The translations under genes and the position numbers were made by a program. Below are positions 36,331-48,485 of a DNA stretch of 64,000 nucleotides, one piece after another. Every line of letters starts with the position of its first letter. Positions within the stretch are counted from its first letter, which is position 1. The notes below the pieces were generated by a model. It ran no database searches and was not told the origin of the DNA. It saw only the letters and a program-made list of their open reading frames with translations. This DNA comes from Desmodus rotundus (taxonomy: Eukaryota; Chordata; Mammalia; Chiroptera; Phyllostomidae), in the NCBI RefSeq assembly GCF_022682495.2, contig NC_071398.1, positions 30,135,426-30,199,425 of the forward strand, read 5' to 3'.

Positions 36331-37109
36331 CATATTTCCACCAAGAGGGAGGGTTTATCTTCCTTTCTTTTGACCTTGAATGCCCTTTGTAAGTATCTCA
36401 ATGAATAGAAAATGGTGGAAGTGACATTATTTAACCTCCAAGTGTTTTAAAAGGCATACAGTTTCTGCCTGGCTTGGTCTCTTTTGGGATACTAGTCCTT
36501 GGAAACTAGTATATTGATTCTCAGTAAAGATGCAGATTGATCCAGCTTGGGCAGAGTCTCATTTCTAAATGAACCTTTGTGGCCAGAGGGATGGAGACCT
36601 CTGGCTGTTTTGGCTGAACCATGAACCATGCTCTGGCCTGGTGAACGGTGGGGACAAAGATAGTCAGCCTGGTCAGAACCACAGAGTTGGCCAGAGCATG
36701 GCCAGCGTTGGCTCAGCAAGGAAAAGGAGATGTATCTATTACATAAGGGAGTAACCATTCTAGGATAAAATGGCATGTCCACAGCTTATTTGGGAATTGC
36801 TCTGCTTATCAAGAAAATGTTTTATTTGTTAAGGCACAGGTTATGGGAAGTTAGGAAAAGGAACCCAGAAAAATAAGATTCATGCTTTTTTCTTACCATA
36901 CATGGGTAGAATTTGGAGAAAGCAGGAGAATGTCAAGATATGCAAGTAATTAATGCCTGAGTTAGCTGAGTTTGTGTGAGGAACTAACATTTATCTAGGG
37001 CTAGCTCTGTGCTTAGCATTGCATTGAGTATTTCATATATTAATACATTTTCATTTAGTAAGCCTGCAACCCTTGGAGGGAGGGACTGAGCCTCCAGGGC
37101 ACATAATGC
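36331..37109. other. Intergenic stretch, possible old LTR
   Basis: 36331-36480 ('ttctgcctggcttggtctct', 36463-36482) resembles part of an old LTR-type repeat into which the VES copied itself. The rest shows nothing. Confidence 0.4.
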
Positions 37110-37490
37110 TGTGTATTAATTAAGGTTATATTTTGGCTGCAATAACAAAGACCAAGAAAACAGTGACTTAAACAAGAAATAAGTTATTTTTTTTTCTCTC
37201 CCAATTGCCCAATATTAAGCAATGCAGGCCAACAAGGCGATTCTAGGTGCTCTTATACTTACCCTGTTGTTCTGCCAACCCCAGTATGTGGTCTCCACCT
37301 TAAGGCAGCTGTTCTAGCTTCTGCCAGCATGTCTACTTTCCAGCCAAGACAAAGAGAGAATGGGAAATGGAGGTCATCCCCTCTTCCTTGTAAGGACAAG
37401 GCCCAAAATTTTGACTTGTCTCTTCTGCTTATGTCCCATTGTCAGGAACTTAGTCACATGACCACATCTAGCTGCAAGGGCGGCTAGGAA
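37110..37490 (-). repeat. Unclassified LTR/MER-like repeat
   Basis: The motifs 'acttagtcacatgaccacat' (37449-37468) at the end and 'ggctgcaataacaaagacca' at the start recur at 53020-53690 in the same order, which shows that both belong to one old mammalian family I cannot name. Confidence 0.5.
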
Positions 37491-37639
37491 GCTCAAGGGT
37501 TGTAATGTTAAAGAAAGAAGGAGTGAATGGATATTGGGTGATAACTAAACAGACTTAGCCAAAAACACTCAAAGCTGTAGAGCTGGCAGTATTTCCTAAT
37601 AAGAGAGGCCCTTATGTGTACCCTGATGAAGAAGAGTTC

Positions 37640-38060
37640 AGGCCCCAGAATCAAACCTCCATGGGGTTTAATCTTGGTTGTACCATTTAATAGCTGTGTG
37701 ACCTTAGCCTCAGTTTTCTTAACCAAAGCATAGGAGTGATGATAATACCAAATTTCATTGATTCTAAGATGCACATGTTAACATGTCTACAATTGGGATG
37801 TGTTTACAAATTCCTGACATTGAATTGACAGGGTTTTTTTATTCTTAATAGTATATAACAATGGTATATGTTACATCTTACAACAATGGTATCTAGCATT
37901 CAATGAAATATAATCATTTTGAAGATAAAATATGGAATATACATATCTTATTAGTAGAACTATTAATAGAATATAGAACAATTATATTCTTATACATTCA
38001 CTTGAATAGTTCTAGGATTACAGTAAGATCTCAATAAATGCTAGTCATTATTGCTATCAC
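37640..38060 (+). repeat. MIR SINE split by an AT-rich insert
   Basis: The left half of a MIR ('tagctgtgtgaccttagcct', 37691-37710) ends near 37760; the MIR tail 'tctcaataaatgctagtcat' resumes at 38029. The 250-odd bases between are AT-rich and carry no known family that I can see. Confidence 0.55.
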
Positions 38061-38282
38061 CAAGTATCCCAGAGGAGGAAGTGGTTCATTCAGCTGGGGC
38101 TAAAATAATACTGAGGTTCAATGAGTTTATAAACCACTTCCCTGTCAGTAAGGCAAGAGGCAGACAGGTGCTTCCTCCTTCCCACATGCCCTTCAGGTTC
38201 TAAAAATCAATGTGGCAATTGATGGCCAGATGGAGAGGCTGGGGGTTAGGTGGAAAGGGATGGGGACCAGCTTACTTACTGT

Positions 38283-38650
38283 GATAGTCAGCTCAGGCTA
38301 CTGTAACAAAATACCATAACATGGTGGCCTTAAGAATAGCAGGGATTTATTTCTCACAGTTCAGGAAGCTGAAAGATTGAGAGCAGGGTGCAGCATCATT
38401 GGGTTCTGGTGAGAACCCACTTTTAGGTTGTGGACTTCTGATTGTACCCCCACATGCTGTAGAGCACAGGGGGGAAGAAAGCTCCTTCTTGGCTCTCAGA
38501 AGGGCACTGGTCTCATTAACGGAGACTCTACCTTAAGTCCTATCTAATCCTAGTTACCTCCCAAAGGCTCCACCTCCTGGTATCATCACATTAGGGATAG
38601 GGTTTCAACATATAAATTTGGGGGGGATTCAAATATTCAGCCCATAACAT
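38283..38650 (-). repeat. MLT1/MST-type LTR
   Basis: Minus orientation: 'ctactgtaacaaaataccat' (38299-38318) through 'gggttctggtgagaacccac' to the end 'tattcagcccataacattaa' (38633-38652). Confidence 0.7.
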
Positions 38651-38689
38651 TAACCCTCTTGGTTTTCCTTCATAAACCCTGGATGAATG

Positions 38690-39118
38690 TCCTGTGGCTG
38701 CCATAACAAATGACCACAAACTATGGGGCTTAAAACAATAGAAATCTATTCTCTTCCAGTCCTGGAGGCCAGAAGTCTGAAATCAAGGTGTTGGCAAGGC
38801 CAGGCTCTATCTGAAGGCTCTAGGGGAGGATCCTTTTTGCCTCTTCCAGATCCTGGTGGCTCTTGGCAGTCTCTGGTGGTCCTTGGCTTGTAGATGCATC
38901 ACTCCAACCTCTGCCTCTGTTGTCACCTGGCCCTCCCCTCTGTGTCTTCCCATGTCTCGTCCTCTGTTTATAAGAAGAGGACCCACCATAATCCTGTGTG
39001 ACCTACTCATAACCTTACTATACACCTGCAAAAACCCTTCTTCCAAGTAAGGTCACATTGAGGTTCTGGGTGGATGTGAATAGCGAATATTTGGAGGGCA
39101 CTATTCAATGCAAAGCAT
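38690..39118 (-). repeat. MLT1-type LTR
   Basis: Minus orientation: 'gtggctgccataacaaatga' (38694-38713), 'ctggaggccagaagtctgaa' (38762-38781), 'ccaagtaaggtcacattgag' (39043-39062), end near 39118. It lies directly after another MLT1-type LTR in the same orientation. Confidence 0.75.
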
Positions 39119-40229
39119 CCTTCACTGCAGTCTGTTTCCTGTCTGGCCGTGGTTGATTCTGCTCTTCACTGCATCATTGTTGCTTGTTTTCACTCCCTAG
39201 CACATCTGCCAGTTCTGCGCAGCTTCCCTGACACCAACCTCTTTGAACATTCTGTTCCACACAGATGGGAAAGGCGGCACCCAAACGTTCTGCTGGCTGC
39301 CTTAGAGTATAACAAACGAGAGAGGAGATGGGGGGAGATAAGCCAGGAGAAATGATTAATAGAAAGGAATGTCACATGGCATGAACTCACTAAGCACATC
39401 AAAATTTGTTACCAAAGACCCCTGGGATTCCATTTATTATTGCTTTATTTTTTTTCTTTTAATAAAACATTCTAGTTAAGCACTGAACTTGTCAAAGCAC
39501 AAGAGGGCGTAAGAAAGATTTTGAGAGTTGAGGTATTGACTTTTTCTCTTTCTTGAGGTGAAAAGGAAGTAAACAAGGCAATGGTTGTGTGAGTGAGTGT
39601 TACAAATGAGTGGTTTTTCTACCAGGGGACAGAAGGAAGCTTTCTGACAGTCCATAAGGTCACTTAATTGAAATCAGCCTCTAAATGCACATGGGCCACG
39701 GAGGTGCAATGTTGCTTTGGGGATTATTTAAATGGCATCATGCACTTGACTTTATTAGAATCATGGAAAAAGTTTTCTGAGGTCAGGTGTGATTCAAAAG
39801 TTGTCCTGGATCTGAAGAAATCACATAGCTCAATGATTTCAAGGCTTATAGCCCTAACACCTCTTTTTTCTCTTATAAGGAATATTTCGTAATGTTTATT
39901 TTTGTATTCTGAAATGAAACTTATAGTGAACATGACCTCGCTACACTCCAATCGCAAAAAACAATTTCAATGCCCTAATGGTAACATAAATAAAACATAA
40001 AAAATGAAAATCACTTATAATAAAACAATATGGATTTCAAAAGGGAATGTTCGGGTCCGACCATACAAAACATGATGACATGGTCAGATGCTTGCACCAG
40101 AGGGACAATCACGGTAACACTTGTGCGTCACATAAAAGCTCAAATACCATGAAGGCATCACTGCTGATGTTGTGATTTTCCAAAATGGTGACCAGTTCTT
40201 AATAAAATTCCAAACAGAAGAAGTAATGA
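39119..40229. other. Intergenic stretch, nothing recognised
   Basis: No gene. The region is AT-rich and has no family that I can name. Confidence 0.4.
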
Positions 40230-40402
40230 TCTCTCCGTGACCACGTGGTAGTTGCTCACTTGCTCAGTTGATTAGAGCATCATCCTGATACACCAAGGTT
40301 GTGGGTTTGATCCACATTCAGGGCACAAACAAGGATCAATCAATAAATGCATAAATAAGTGGAACAACAAATCAATGTCTATCTCTCTAAAAAAAAAAAA
40401 AA
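40230..40402 (+). mobile_element. VES-family SINE
   Basis: The tRNA-like head 'ttgctcagttgattagagca' (40260-40279), the 'caccaaggttgtgggtttga' B-box part (40292-40311), then 'aataagtggaacaacaaatc' (40354-40373) and an A-rich tail (A run at 40389-40401) form the short VES variant. Its start is blurred by an insertion near 'cacgtggtag'. Confidence 0.8.
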
Positions 40403-40919
40403 GAAGATGGAGCTAGGTTCTAGACCTATAAATTATAGGAGGGTTTTTCATTTACATGAAGGTCTGGTAAGACATTGGAAAATGGAAGGATTGGAGAAAT
40501 TCTTCATTTGGAAGACTACATTAGTCACTGAACCCCTGCAAATTTCCAGAATACCCCCTAAGAGGCAGCACCACTGCCCTGAGAACTGCTGATCTCTGAG
40601 GCCCTCATTATTTGAGCAAATTGAGGCTGAGAGATTGAAAGAGTTTACCCTGTGTCACACACCCATTGTTGGAGTGGGGATGGGTGATGCAAGCACACCT
40701 GGGGGACCCTGTTACCTTAGTACAGGGCTTCTTTCTGGCAATCCTGGGCCCTGCCAGCACTCTGTCTTTCTTGCTGAAGGACAGTGGGGGTTAGAAAACA
40801 GAAGCTTCTAAGCTAAGTAACCTTGTAAGCTGCTGAGTCACAGGAATTCAGGAGTTCTGGAGGGGGAAAGAGGACTCCTCCAGTGAGCTGGGCCTCATTT
40901 TATCACAGTGAAGTGTTCA
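40403..40919. other. Intergenic stretch, nothing recognised
   Basis: No gene. The only regularity is an A-rich tail of the preceding SINE. Confidence 0.4.
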
Positions 40920-41160
40920 GATGGAGTCAGATAGGCCTGGGTCCAAGTCTTTGCTTGACCATTAGCTGGCTGGGTGCTTTTGGGCCAATTGATGAATTTC
41001 TGTGTGGGTCTCAGTTTTCTTATCTATAAATGGGATTAATAACATTGTCCAGTTATAGGGTGGTTGACAGCACTTAGTGAGAAAGTGCTCACTAAGTGAG
41101 AAAGATGCATGTAAAGTACTAACTTAGCACAGTACCTGGGTGGCATGGAAAGTCATATCA
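40920..41160 (+). repeat. MIR SINE
   Basis: 'ggagtcagataggcctgggt' (40923-40942) and 'gtctcagttttcttatctat' (41008-41027) follow the MIR order. A 13-bp duplication of 'gtgagaaag(a/t)g' is at 41079-41106. Confidence 0.75.
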
Positions 41161-41224
41161 GTAATCATAAGTTTATGAAAGCCACAGCCTCAGGGAGGGG
41201 GAGGCAAAGAAAATCCCTTTTCAA

Positions 41225-41640
41225 TTAATCCTCCACATTTTTTATTTGTTTTATGGTTCAGTGGTGTCTAGGGTATTCACACAGTTGGGCAACCATCATT
41301 GCTTTAGTTCCAGAAAGTTTCCATCACCCCAGAAGCCCCATATCCATTGGTGGTCACTCCTACCTTCAGCTCCTGCTAACCACCTTTTGTTTCTGTAGAG
41401 CCCATTCTGGACATTTCACGTAAATGGAAACACACAATACCTTGTCCTTTGTGACTAGCACAATGTTTCTGAGGTTCACCCACATTGTAGCATGTGTCAG
41501 GACTTCATTCCTTTTTATGGCTGAATGATATTTTATTGTTTCGATGGACCACATTTGTCCATCCATTCACCAGTTGATGGATAATTGTTTTTTCCCCACT
41601 TTTTGCTATTATGAACAATACTCCACTTTCAGGGCATTGG
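41225..41640 (-). repeat. Old L1M 3' fragment, minus strand
   Basis: 'ttgggcaaccatcattgctt' (41285-41304), 'cccattctggacatttcacg' (41401-41420) and 'catccattcaccagttgatg' (41560-41579) are the complement of an L1M 3' region. It is the same family as the copy at 24920-25290. Confidence 0.8.
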
Positions 41641-41729
41641 CCCTTCTCACATTGTAGGTGTTGATTGAGAGCTGGCTGAATCTATTCTGAATCTGCTCCT
41701 TTGTTCGGGTTTGGATCTGATTCCTCATC

Positions 41730-41870
41730 AATCACTGTGTGTGCCCCAATCTCTCTGAATCTCAGTTTCCTCATCAGACAATGGACGGTTATGAGGAATC
41801 AAGACAATTCTTGCAGTGACTAGCACACAGTAAGTACTCAACATTTGTCTCAAGCCAGCCCCTTTACTGC
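41730..41870 (+). repeat. MIR SINE fragment
   Basis: 'gaatctcagtttcctcatca' (41757-41776) and 'gcacacagtaagtactcaac' (41823-41842) are MIR core and tail. Confidence 0.65.
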
Positions 41871-42829
41871 CTTAATTATTACCCTTTGGCTAGGGTAGGG
41901 TATCCCCTTCCACTCTGCTCAGATTTACAGAATCTAGCTGGGTTTTAGTGAGGGGTGCCCTGGAGCTAGCTCAGGCCAGCTCATGAGGACCAGCTGTGTG
42001 CATCTCTTCCCACATCTGTGTTTAGTGGTGTCACATTGGCAGCTTGAAATTAGCACAGTGAGGGAATTTACACCCTGAAAACTAGCAAACCTTCTCATGA
42101 GGGCTTCCCCCACCATGAGAGCCAGTTGTTAAACACTAACCAGCACACCTCAGGTTCTAGTACTTTCTGTCAAGCTGGCCTGAGTGGCAATAGGACAGAG
42201 ATTTCAGGAGAAGTTCAGATGGCACAAGGTTGGGGTGGAGCCTGAAGGTGCTACAGCAGAGGTGGCTTTCTGCCCACCAGCCACTCTCACTCATGGCTGC
42301 AGGGCCTGATGCCCACCAAACAGTCTGAAAGCTCCACATCCTCCCTGTCCCATTCCCCTCAGAGCCCGCTGCAGACAACAGAACCCGGGGGCAGGGGGTG
42401 CTTGCTGGGGAGGTGCTTTTGGGGAAAGCAGAGCATGAGATGCCCACACATGCGATGCCCAGAACTTTAACAGCTGTCATATAACCATGTGGAGACAGAC
42501 CTAAGAATCAAAGCAATATGCTGAGGATGGGGGCATAGAGTTCAGGTCTTCAGTGGTTTTTAGTTTGCCCATGAACCAGCCCTGGAACTGCCTGCCTCTG
42601 GCCTTCTCACTTGCATTAGTAAAATGACTTTGTTGTTTGATCTATTTAGTCAAATGTTCTATTACTTGCAGCCCAAATCATTCTGATACAGATGCCAACA
42701 TAGAAAGAGTGGAGCAGGAGGGCACTTGTGTTCCAAAGAGATTAGGAGGTGAGTTCAGAGAGATCAGCTTACAATTTAGAAGGCAGGAATAAACCCTAGG
42801 AGTGGCCAGGCAAGGGCTATTCCAATTTG
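41871..42829. other. Intergenic stretch, nothing recognised
   Basis: No gene. The 107-codon frame at 42157-42480 (minus) has no domain. Confidence 0.4.
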
Positions 42830-42944
42830 GAGAGCAATAGGAAAATAGAAAAATTCTTAGAAAATACCTAATTGACCAAGACTGACTCAAAAGGAAATGG
42901 ACAGTCTGAATAGTCCCATAGCCAATAAAGAAATTAAACAGTAG

Positions 42945-44855
42945 TACTTCCAGGCAAGATGGAGGCATAGGTAAATACGCTTTGCCTCCTCACACAACTA
43001 AAAGAAGGACAACAACAAATTAAAAAATAAATAAACAGAACTGCCAGAAAATCAAACTGTATGGACGTCTGACAACTAAGGAGTTAAAGAAGAAACATTC
43101 ATTCAGGCTGGTAGGAGGGGTGGAGATGGGCAGCCAGGCAGAGAGGACATAAGGCAAGGCGGCGGCTGGAAGACCAGGCGGTCCCACATTTGCGTGCAGA
43201 TAAACCAGGAGGAACAACAGGGGAGCAAGACAGACCGCACAACCCAGGGTTCCAGTGCAGGGAAATACAGCCTCAAAACCTCTGACTGTAAAAATCTGTG
43301 GGGGTTGCAGTGGTGGGAGAAACTCCCAGCCTCACAGGAGAGTTTGTTGGAGAGGCCCACAGGGCCGTAGAACATAAACAAGTCCACCCACCTAGGAATC
43401 AGCACCTGAAGGGCCCAATTTGCTTGTGGGGAGTGGGGGAAGTGACTGAAAGTTGTCTGAGAGCTGAGCAAGTGGCATTATTCCCTGTCTGACTCCTCCC
43501 CCACATACAGTGCCACAAAACAGCAACCCAGTGAGTTTTACATGGGTTGCCCCACCCTGGCGAATATCTAAGGCTCCACCCCTTACAATGTAATAGGTGT
43601 GCCAAGCAAAGAAATATGGCCCAAATGAAAGAACAGATCAAACCTCCATAAAAAGAGCTAAGCAACAAGGAGATAGCCAATTTGTCAGACGCAGAGTTCA
43701 AAACACTGGTAATCAGGATGCTCACAGAAATGGTTGAGTATGGGCACAAAATAGAGGAAGAAGTGAAGGCTATGCAAAGTGAAATAAAGAAAAATATACA
43801 GGGAACCAACAGTGAAGGGAAGGAAACTGGGACTCAAATCAATGATTTGGAGCAGAAAGAAGAAATAAACATTCAACTAGAACAGGATGAAGAAACAGAA
43901 TTCAAAAAAGTGAGAGAGGCTTAGGAACCTCTGGGACAACTTTAAACGTTCCAACATCCAAATCATAGGGTGCCAGAAGGAGAAGAGGAAGAGCAAGAAA
44001 TTGTAAAGTTATTTGAAAAAATAGTGAAGAACTTCCCCAACCTGGCAAAGGAAATAGATTTCCAGGAAGTCCAGGAAGCTCAGAGTCCCAAGGAAGCACA
44101 CACCCAGGCACATCATAATTACATTACCCAAGATTAAAGATAAGGAGAGAATCTTAAAAGCAGCAAGAAAAAAGGAGACAGTTACATACAGAGAAGTTCC
44201 CATAAATCTATCAACTGATTTCTCAAAAGAAACCTTGCAGGAAAGAAGGGGCTGGAAAGAAGTATTCAAAGTCATGAAAGGCAAGGACCTACATCCAAGA
44301 TTACTCTATCTGTCCAAGTTATCATTTAGAATGGGAGGGCAGGTAAAGTGCTTCCCAAATAAGGTAAAGTTAAAGGAGTTCATCATCACTAAGCCCTTAT
44401 TATATGAAATTTTAAAGGGACTTATATAAGAAAAAGAAGAAGATCAAAACTATGAACAGTAAGATGGTAACAAACTCACAGCTGTCAACAACTGCACCTA
44501 AAAAAAACAAATACGAAAACAAAAATAAACTAAGAAAACAACTAGGACCAGAACAGAATCACAGAAATGGAGATCACATGGAGGGTTATCAATGGGTGGG
44601 GGAGGGAAGAATGGGGGAAAAGGTACAGGGAATAAGAAGCATAAATGGTAGGCAGAAAATAGACAGGGGGAGGGTAAGAATAGTACGGTAAATGGAGAAG
44701 GCAAAGAACTTACAGGTTTGACCCATGGGCATGAACTAAGGGGGGGAATGCTGATGGGAGGGGGTTGCAGGGCAGAGGGGAATAAAAGAGAGAAAAAAAT
44801 GGGACAATTGTAATAGCATAATCAATAAAATATATTTAAAAAATAAAATAAAAGG
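42945..44855 (+). mobile_element. Half-L1 (HAL1-type) element, copy D (older)
   Basis: An ORF2-less L1 of 1.9 kb: 5'UTR (42945-43615), ORF1 pseudogene (43616-44429), 3'UTR and an A-rich tail. Duplications GAAATTAAACAGTAG (42930-42944) and GAAATTGAATAGTAG (44856-44870) match at 13 of 15 bases. It is more diverged than copies A-C, with several frame breaks, and its ORF1 break differs. It is inserted into an older L1 ORF2, which dates their order. Confidence 0.88.
43616..44429 (+). pseudogene. L1 ORF1 pseudogene in half-L1 copy D
   Basis: The ATG at 43616-43618 opens a frame that is soon stopped; the coiled-coil part (NLSDAEFKTLVIRMLTEMVE) reads on from 43682 to a TAG at 43922-43924. The RRM part lies in another frame (RLRNLWDNFKRSN, then QIIG) and is shifted again after it (a base is lost before the GVPEG block). 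The C-terminal block GWKEVFKVMKGKDLHPRLLY ends at 44429. The break between coiled coil and RRM arises from a 2-base loss, unlike the shared break of copies A-C. Confidence 0.8.
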
Positions 44856-45638
44856 GAAATTGAATAGTAGTTTAAAATCTTCCCACAACATAAACACCAG
44901 ACCCAGTGAGTTTTACAGATGAGTTCTACCAAACATGTAAAGTCTATCATTCTAGTCTTACATGAACTCTTCCAAAGAATACAAAATGAAGGAATATTTC
45001 CAAACATGTTTTATGAGGCCAGTATTATCTTGATATTCAACCTGACAAGAATAGTAGTGTAAGAATGAAAAATTATAGGTCAAAATCACCCATGAAAATA
45101 GGCACAAAAATTTTATACACAATAGTAGCAACCCCAATCGTTGATATATAAAAAAGGGCAATGCTAAAATCAACATCCTTTTATCATACCAACTCTGCAA
45201 CTTAAGAAGAAATTTAAACTTTCTTAACATGATAAAGCACATCTATGAAAACACTACAGTAAATATCACTCTTAATGCTGCATATTCAAAGCCATGTCTT
45301 TAAAATCAGGAACAAGACAAGGTTAACTCTATCTTTGCTTCTGTTTATCATTGTATTGGAGGAGCTACCAGACTGGGGAAATAAGAAAAGTAATAAAAGT
45401 TGTCAGGTTTGGAAAGGAAAACACTAAACTATCATTATTCTCAGGTGATGTGGCTTCATTAAAAACATGAATCTACAGGAAAAAAATACTGTAATTAGAC
45501 ATGGTAAAAGAGTTTTTAACAAGGTCATATCCATAATTAAAAACTCAAATCTCAAACCGAAGGGCCAGGGGAACGAAGCGAGCAGCAGGAGCATGACGTA
45601 GGCAAGAGGCATGGTGTGCTGTCAGCAGGAGCAGAACC

Positions 45639-45903
45639 CAGAAATTTTCAACAGGTGCGCCACAGGAGTTGTTGAACTATGTGACACCTGACTGTTAAGT
45701 CAGGGGCATGGAGCTCTTTTCCCTTAGATTGTCAAATAAAAAAAAAAAATGGCAACAGCCAACATAACAATAGCCATCCAGTGTGAATGAATCAAAATTA
45801 TACTATTTTTTACGTCAATTGGCAAGAAAATATATTTTCTGGTGTGCCACAGAACTTTAGTAGTTTATGTATGACATGAGATGAAAAAGGTTGAAAATTG
45901 CTG
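45639..45903 (+). mobile_element. Non-autonomous hAT element
   Basis: A 265-bp element with inverted ends 'cagaaattttcaac' (45639-45652) and 'ggttgaaaattgctg' (45889-45903). The interior 'agattgtcaaataaa' and 'atggcaacagccaacataac' is the layout of bat nhAT elements I recall. The 8-base flanks GCAGAACC and ACAGAATG match at only 5 of 8, so it is old. Confidence 0.75.
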
Positions 45904-46344
45904 ACAGAATGCATCTCAGAGCCACTTGTGCCCAGAAAGGATTCTGCCCAAGGCCAGAGTTGGCACAAAAATGTGGGTGGGTCTGAGCCCAGATGAAACT
46001 GTGGGTTCCACCTGGTTGGGCAGGAGGCATGGGAGCATGGAGAGCAAGGCTGTTGCAGCATTAGCCTTATAAATCTCTTGCTTCACTCTCTTTCCATCCC
46101 GGAAATACTTCTCTGGGTCTCCTTTAATCCAGCTAGTAATGCAACCAAATGATTGGGTTAGATTCTTTAATATTTAAAAGTAACAGACACACCCAGATCC
46201 AATGACCTTGCTCTGATACTAGCAAGTCAGGAAATTTCTGTTTTCCCATGTCTCTCTTGCCTGTCTCACTTCTCACCTCCCCAGGAGAAAGCACCTGATG
46301 AATAGTGCTTGTCTTGTCTCCTACACTCACCACCTCTGGTTCTA
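45904..46344. other. Intergenic spacer, nothing recognised
   Basis: No gene or clear repeat. Confidence 0.4.
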
Positions 46345-46745
46345 GTTATCTGTTGTTGCCTAACAAACTACCCTGAACTTACTGGCTAAAAGAAAAAAAA
46401 TATGTATTTTATGGTGATACATCTGTGATTTGAGCAGGGTTTGGCAGGGATGCTCATCTCTGCTCTATGTGGATTCAGCTGGGACAGCTCAAAGCCTGAG
46501 TGTGACCTGGTGGCTGGGACTGGGCTCAGCCGAAAGTTCTCTCACTCTTAGGTCTGGTGGGACCTCAGTTCAAACACCTGCATGTGACTTCTCCATGGTG
46601 GCTGGCTTCCAAGAGTGATGTCTCAAGAGAAGCAGGTGGAAGATAGATAAGTCACCTTTTATGACCTAGCCTCGGTTGTCACATAAAATCACTTTGACCA
46701 TTGTCACAAGGCCACTTCCATTCAAGGGAAGGAAATCTAGGCCTC
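46345..46745 (-). repeat. Old MLT1-like repeat
   Basis: 'tagttatctgttgttgccta' (46344-46363) and 'aactaccctgaacttactgg' open a minus-orientation MLT1-like unit. It is too diverged to classify further. Confidence 0.5.
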
Positions 46746-47246
46746 ACTTCTTTGGGGAGGAGTGGTAAAATCCCACACTGTAAGAAGAGCATGTGGGATA
46801 GGAGATACTGCAGCAGTCACTTTGGGTAATCCAGTCTGCCCCTCCTGTCCCTGTTCCCAGACTCCCCATTTGCTTGGTAGCACACCCCTTTCTGTGTGGG
46901 AAGCCCATGACCTGGGTTGGGCCAACAGTAACCACTATCTGTCCAGCTGCAGGGTTTGGGCCCAGGTTGAGCATGGGACCCAAACCAGCTGAACTGAAGC
47001 CAAGCCCCTCTTGCCCTGTGCTCATAAACCCCAGGCAGGGGGAAAGCCACACACTAATTCACAGCCGCACTATGCAGATGATGTTGTGCAGTTGCTGCAT
47101 CAACCCCGACTCTCGTCTTCAGACTTCTGAAGTGAAAAACTAAACCCTTAGCTGGATGTCACAAGTCGCACAACATCGCTTCCCCCGTATTCTATGGGCC
47201 AAAGCCCTCTGCAGATTTGCAAAGTCACATTGCAAAGAAGCAGGTA
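46746..47246. other. Intergenic stretch, nothing recognised
   Basis: Several open frames of 60-100 codons occur on both strands, without domain evidence. Confidence 0.4.
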
Positions 47247-47248
47247 TA

Positions 47249-47924
47249 CGAGGTCTGCCCAGAAAGTATCCAGCCATGTGCTATGAAAAATAGAGACATT
47301 TATTGAAGGAGATACAAGAAACATACACAGGACAATGACACCTCAGTCCCCTTCAAAGTAGGCACTTTAGGACCTCACACAGTTGTCCCAATCACCACAG
47401 CTTCCCTGTCGAATTTGCTGAATCTCATTAATGATCTGAAATCTCTTCCCTTTCCAAGGTGATTTTAGTTTTGGAAAAAGCCAGAAGTCACAGGGTGCCA
47501 AATCTGGGTTGTATGGGGGCTGAAGTCACCTGGGTGATTCGATGTTTTGCCAAACATCAAAACACTCTGTATGAGATGTGATGCATGAGCAGGTGGGTTG
47601 TTGTGATGAAGCTGCCAATCACCAGTTGCCCATAGCTGCGGCCTTCTGAATCATCTGAATAATTTCTGTGGAGGAATGTTCAAGCTTATTGCAAATTTGA
47701 TGGTGATTTGGTGCTCTACTTGGTCAGTCATTTTGAATGTGTTGGCCACACAGTACACATGTTCACTCAATGGCGTCTAACATCCCCACTGACTAGTGCA
47801 GTGAAGTCATCATGTTCACACATGCGCATTCCAGTCACTCTCCTTGGCTGCCAGGTTACATCAATGTGGCACAAACCGTTCTCATTATATTAACAATGGC
47901 TGGACTTTTCCCAGACAGTCCTCA
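47249..47924 (-). mobile_element. Deleted mariner, copy M2
   Basis: A 676-bp element between TA dinucleotides (47247-47248 and 47925-47926). The ends are 'cgaggtctgcccagaaagta' (47249-47268) and the complement of 'tgaggactgtctgggaaaag'. The minus strand carries the same mariner transposase remnants as M1: the start region, then after a deletion the 'gggcaactg' / catalytic Asp part and the C-terminal FEGD near 47350. The M1 and M2 deletion junctions agree. Confidence 0.85.
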
Positions 47925-48009
47925 TACAGGCAGCTTCTTTTAGCTCTAAATTGGGAATCGCTTTCTTCCGAACCCTATCATCACCTTGATGATCCCCCTA
48001 AATCTTCAG

Positions 48010-48485
48010 TTTTCTTCTCTGGATAGTTTCCTACTGCTGTTGTCACTGATTACCACAAATGTAGTCACTTAAAACAACATAAACTTATTATCTTAAAGTT
48101 CTGGAGGTCAGAAATCCAAAATAGCCCGCAGGACTGTGTTCCTGCTGGAGGTTCTAGAGGTGAATTCATTCTCTTGCTTTTTCTAGCTTCTAGAGACACC
48201 ACACTCCTTGGTTTGTGGCTCCTACCTCCACCTATAAAGCCCGCAGTGTATCATCTTCTCTCCTCTCTGACTTCCTGCCTCCCGGTGATAAGGATGCTTA
48301 GGATTGCTTTTAGGGCTTGCCTGGATAATCCAGGATACATTCTCATTGTCAACGCCCTTAACTGATCACATCTTCAAAGTGTCTTTGCCAAAGGAGGTAA
48401 ATTGCTCGTTAAGGTAAGTACTCACAGGTTCCAAGCACTAGGACATGGACCTCACTGGAGGCTGTTATTCTGTCTACCACAGACT
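48010..48485 (-). repeat. MLT1-type LTR
   Basis: Minus orientation: 'agtttcctactgctgttgtc' (48025-48044), 'aaagttctggaggtcagaaa' (48095-48114), 'ggctgttattctgtctacca' (48460-48479). Confidence 0.75.

Larger units (their letters stand above)
42830..45560 (+). repeat. Degenerate L1 ORF2 fragment split by half-L1 copy D
   Basis: Before 42945 and after 44855 the plus strand carries a decayed L1 reverse-transcriptase region, for example 'gagttttacagatgagttct' (44908-44927), 'gaccagactggggaa' type and 'tttgcttctgtttatcattg' (45336-45355). Many stops and frameshifts are present. It is clearly older than the half-L1 copy inside it. Confidence 0.75.
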
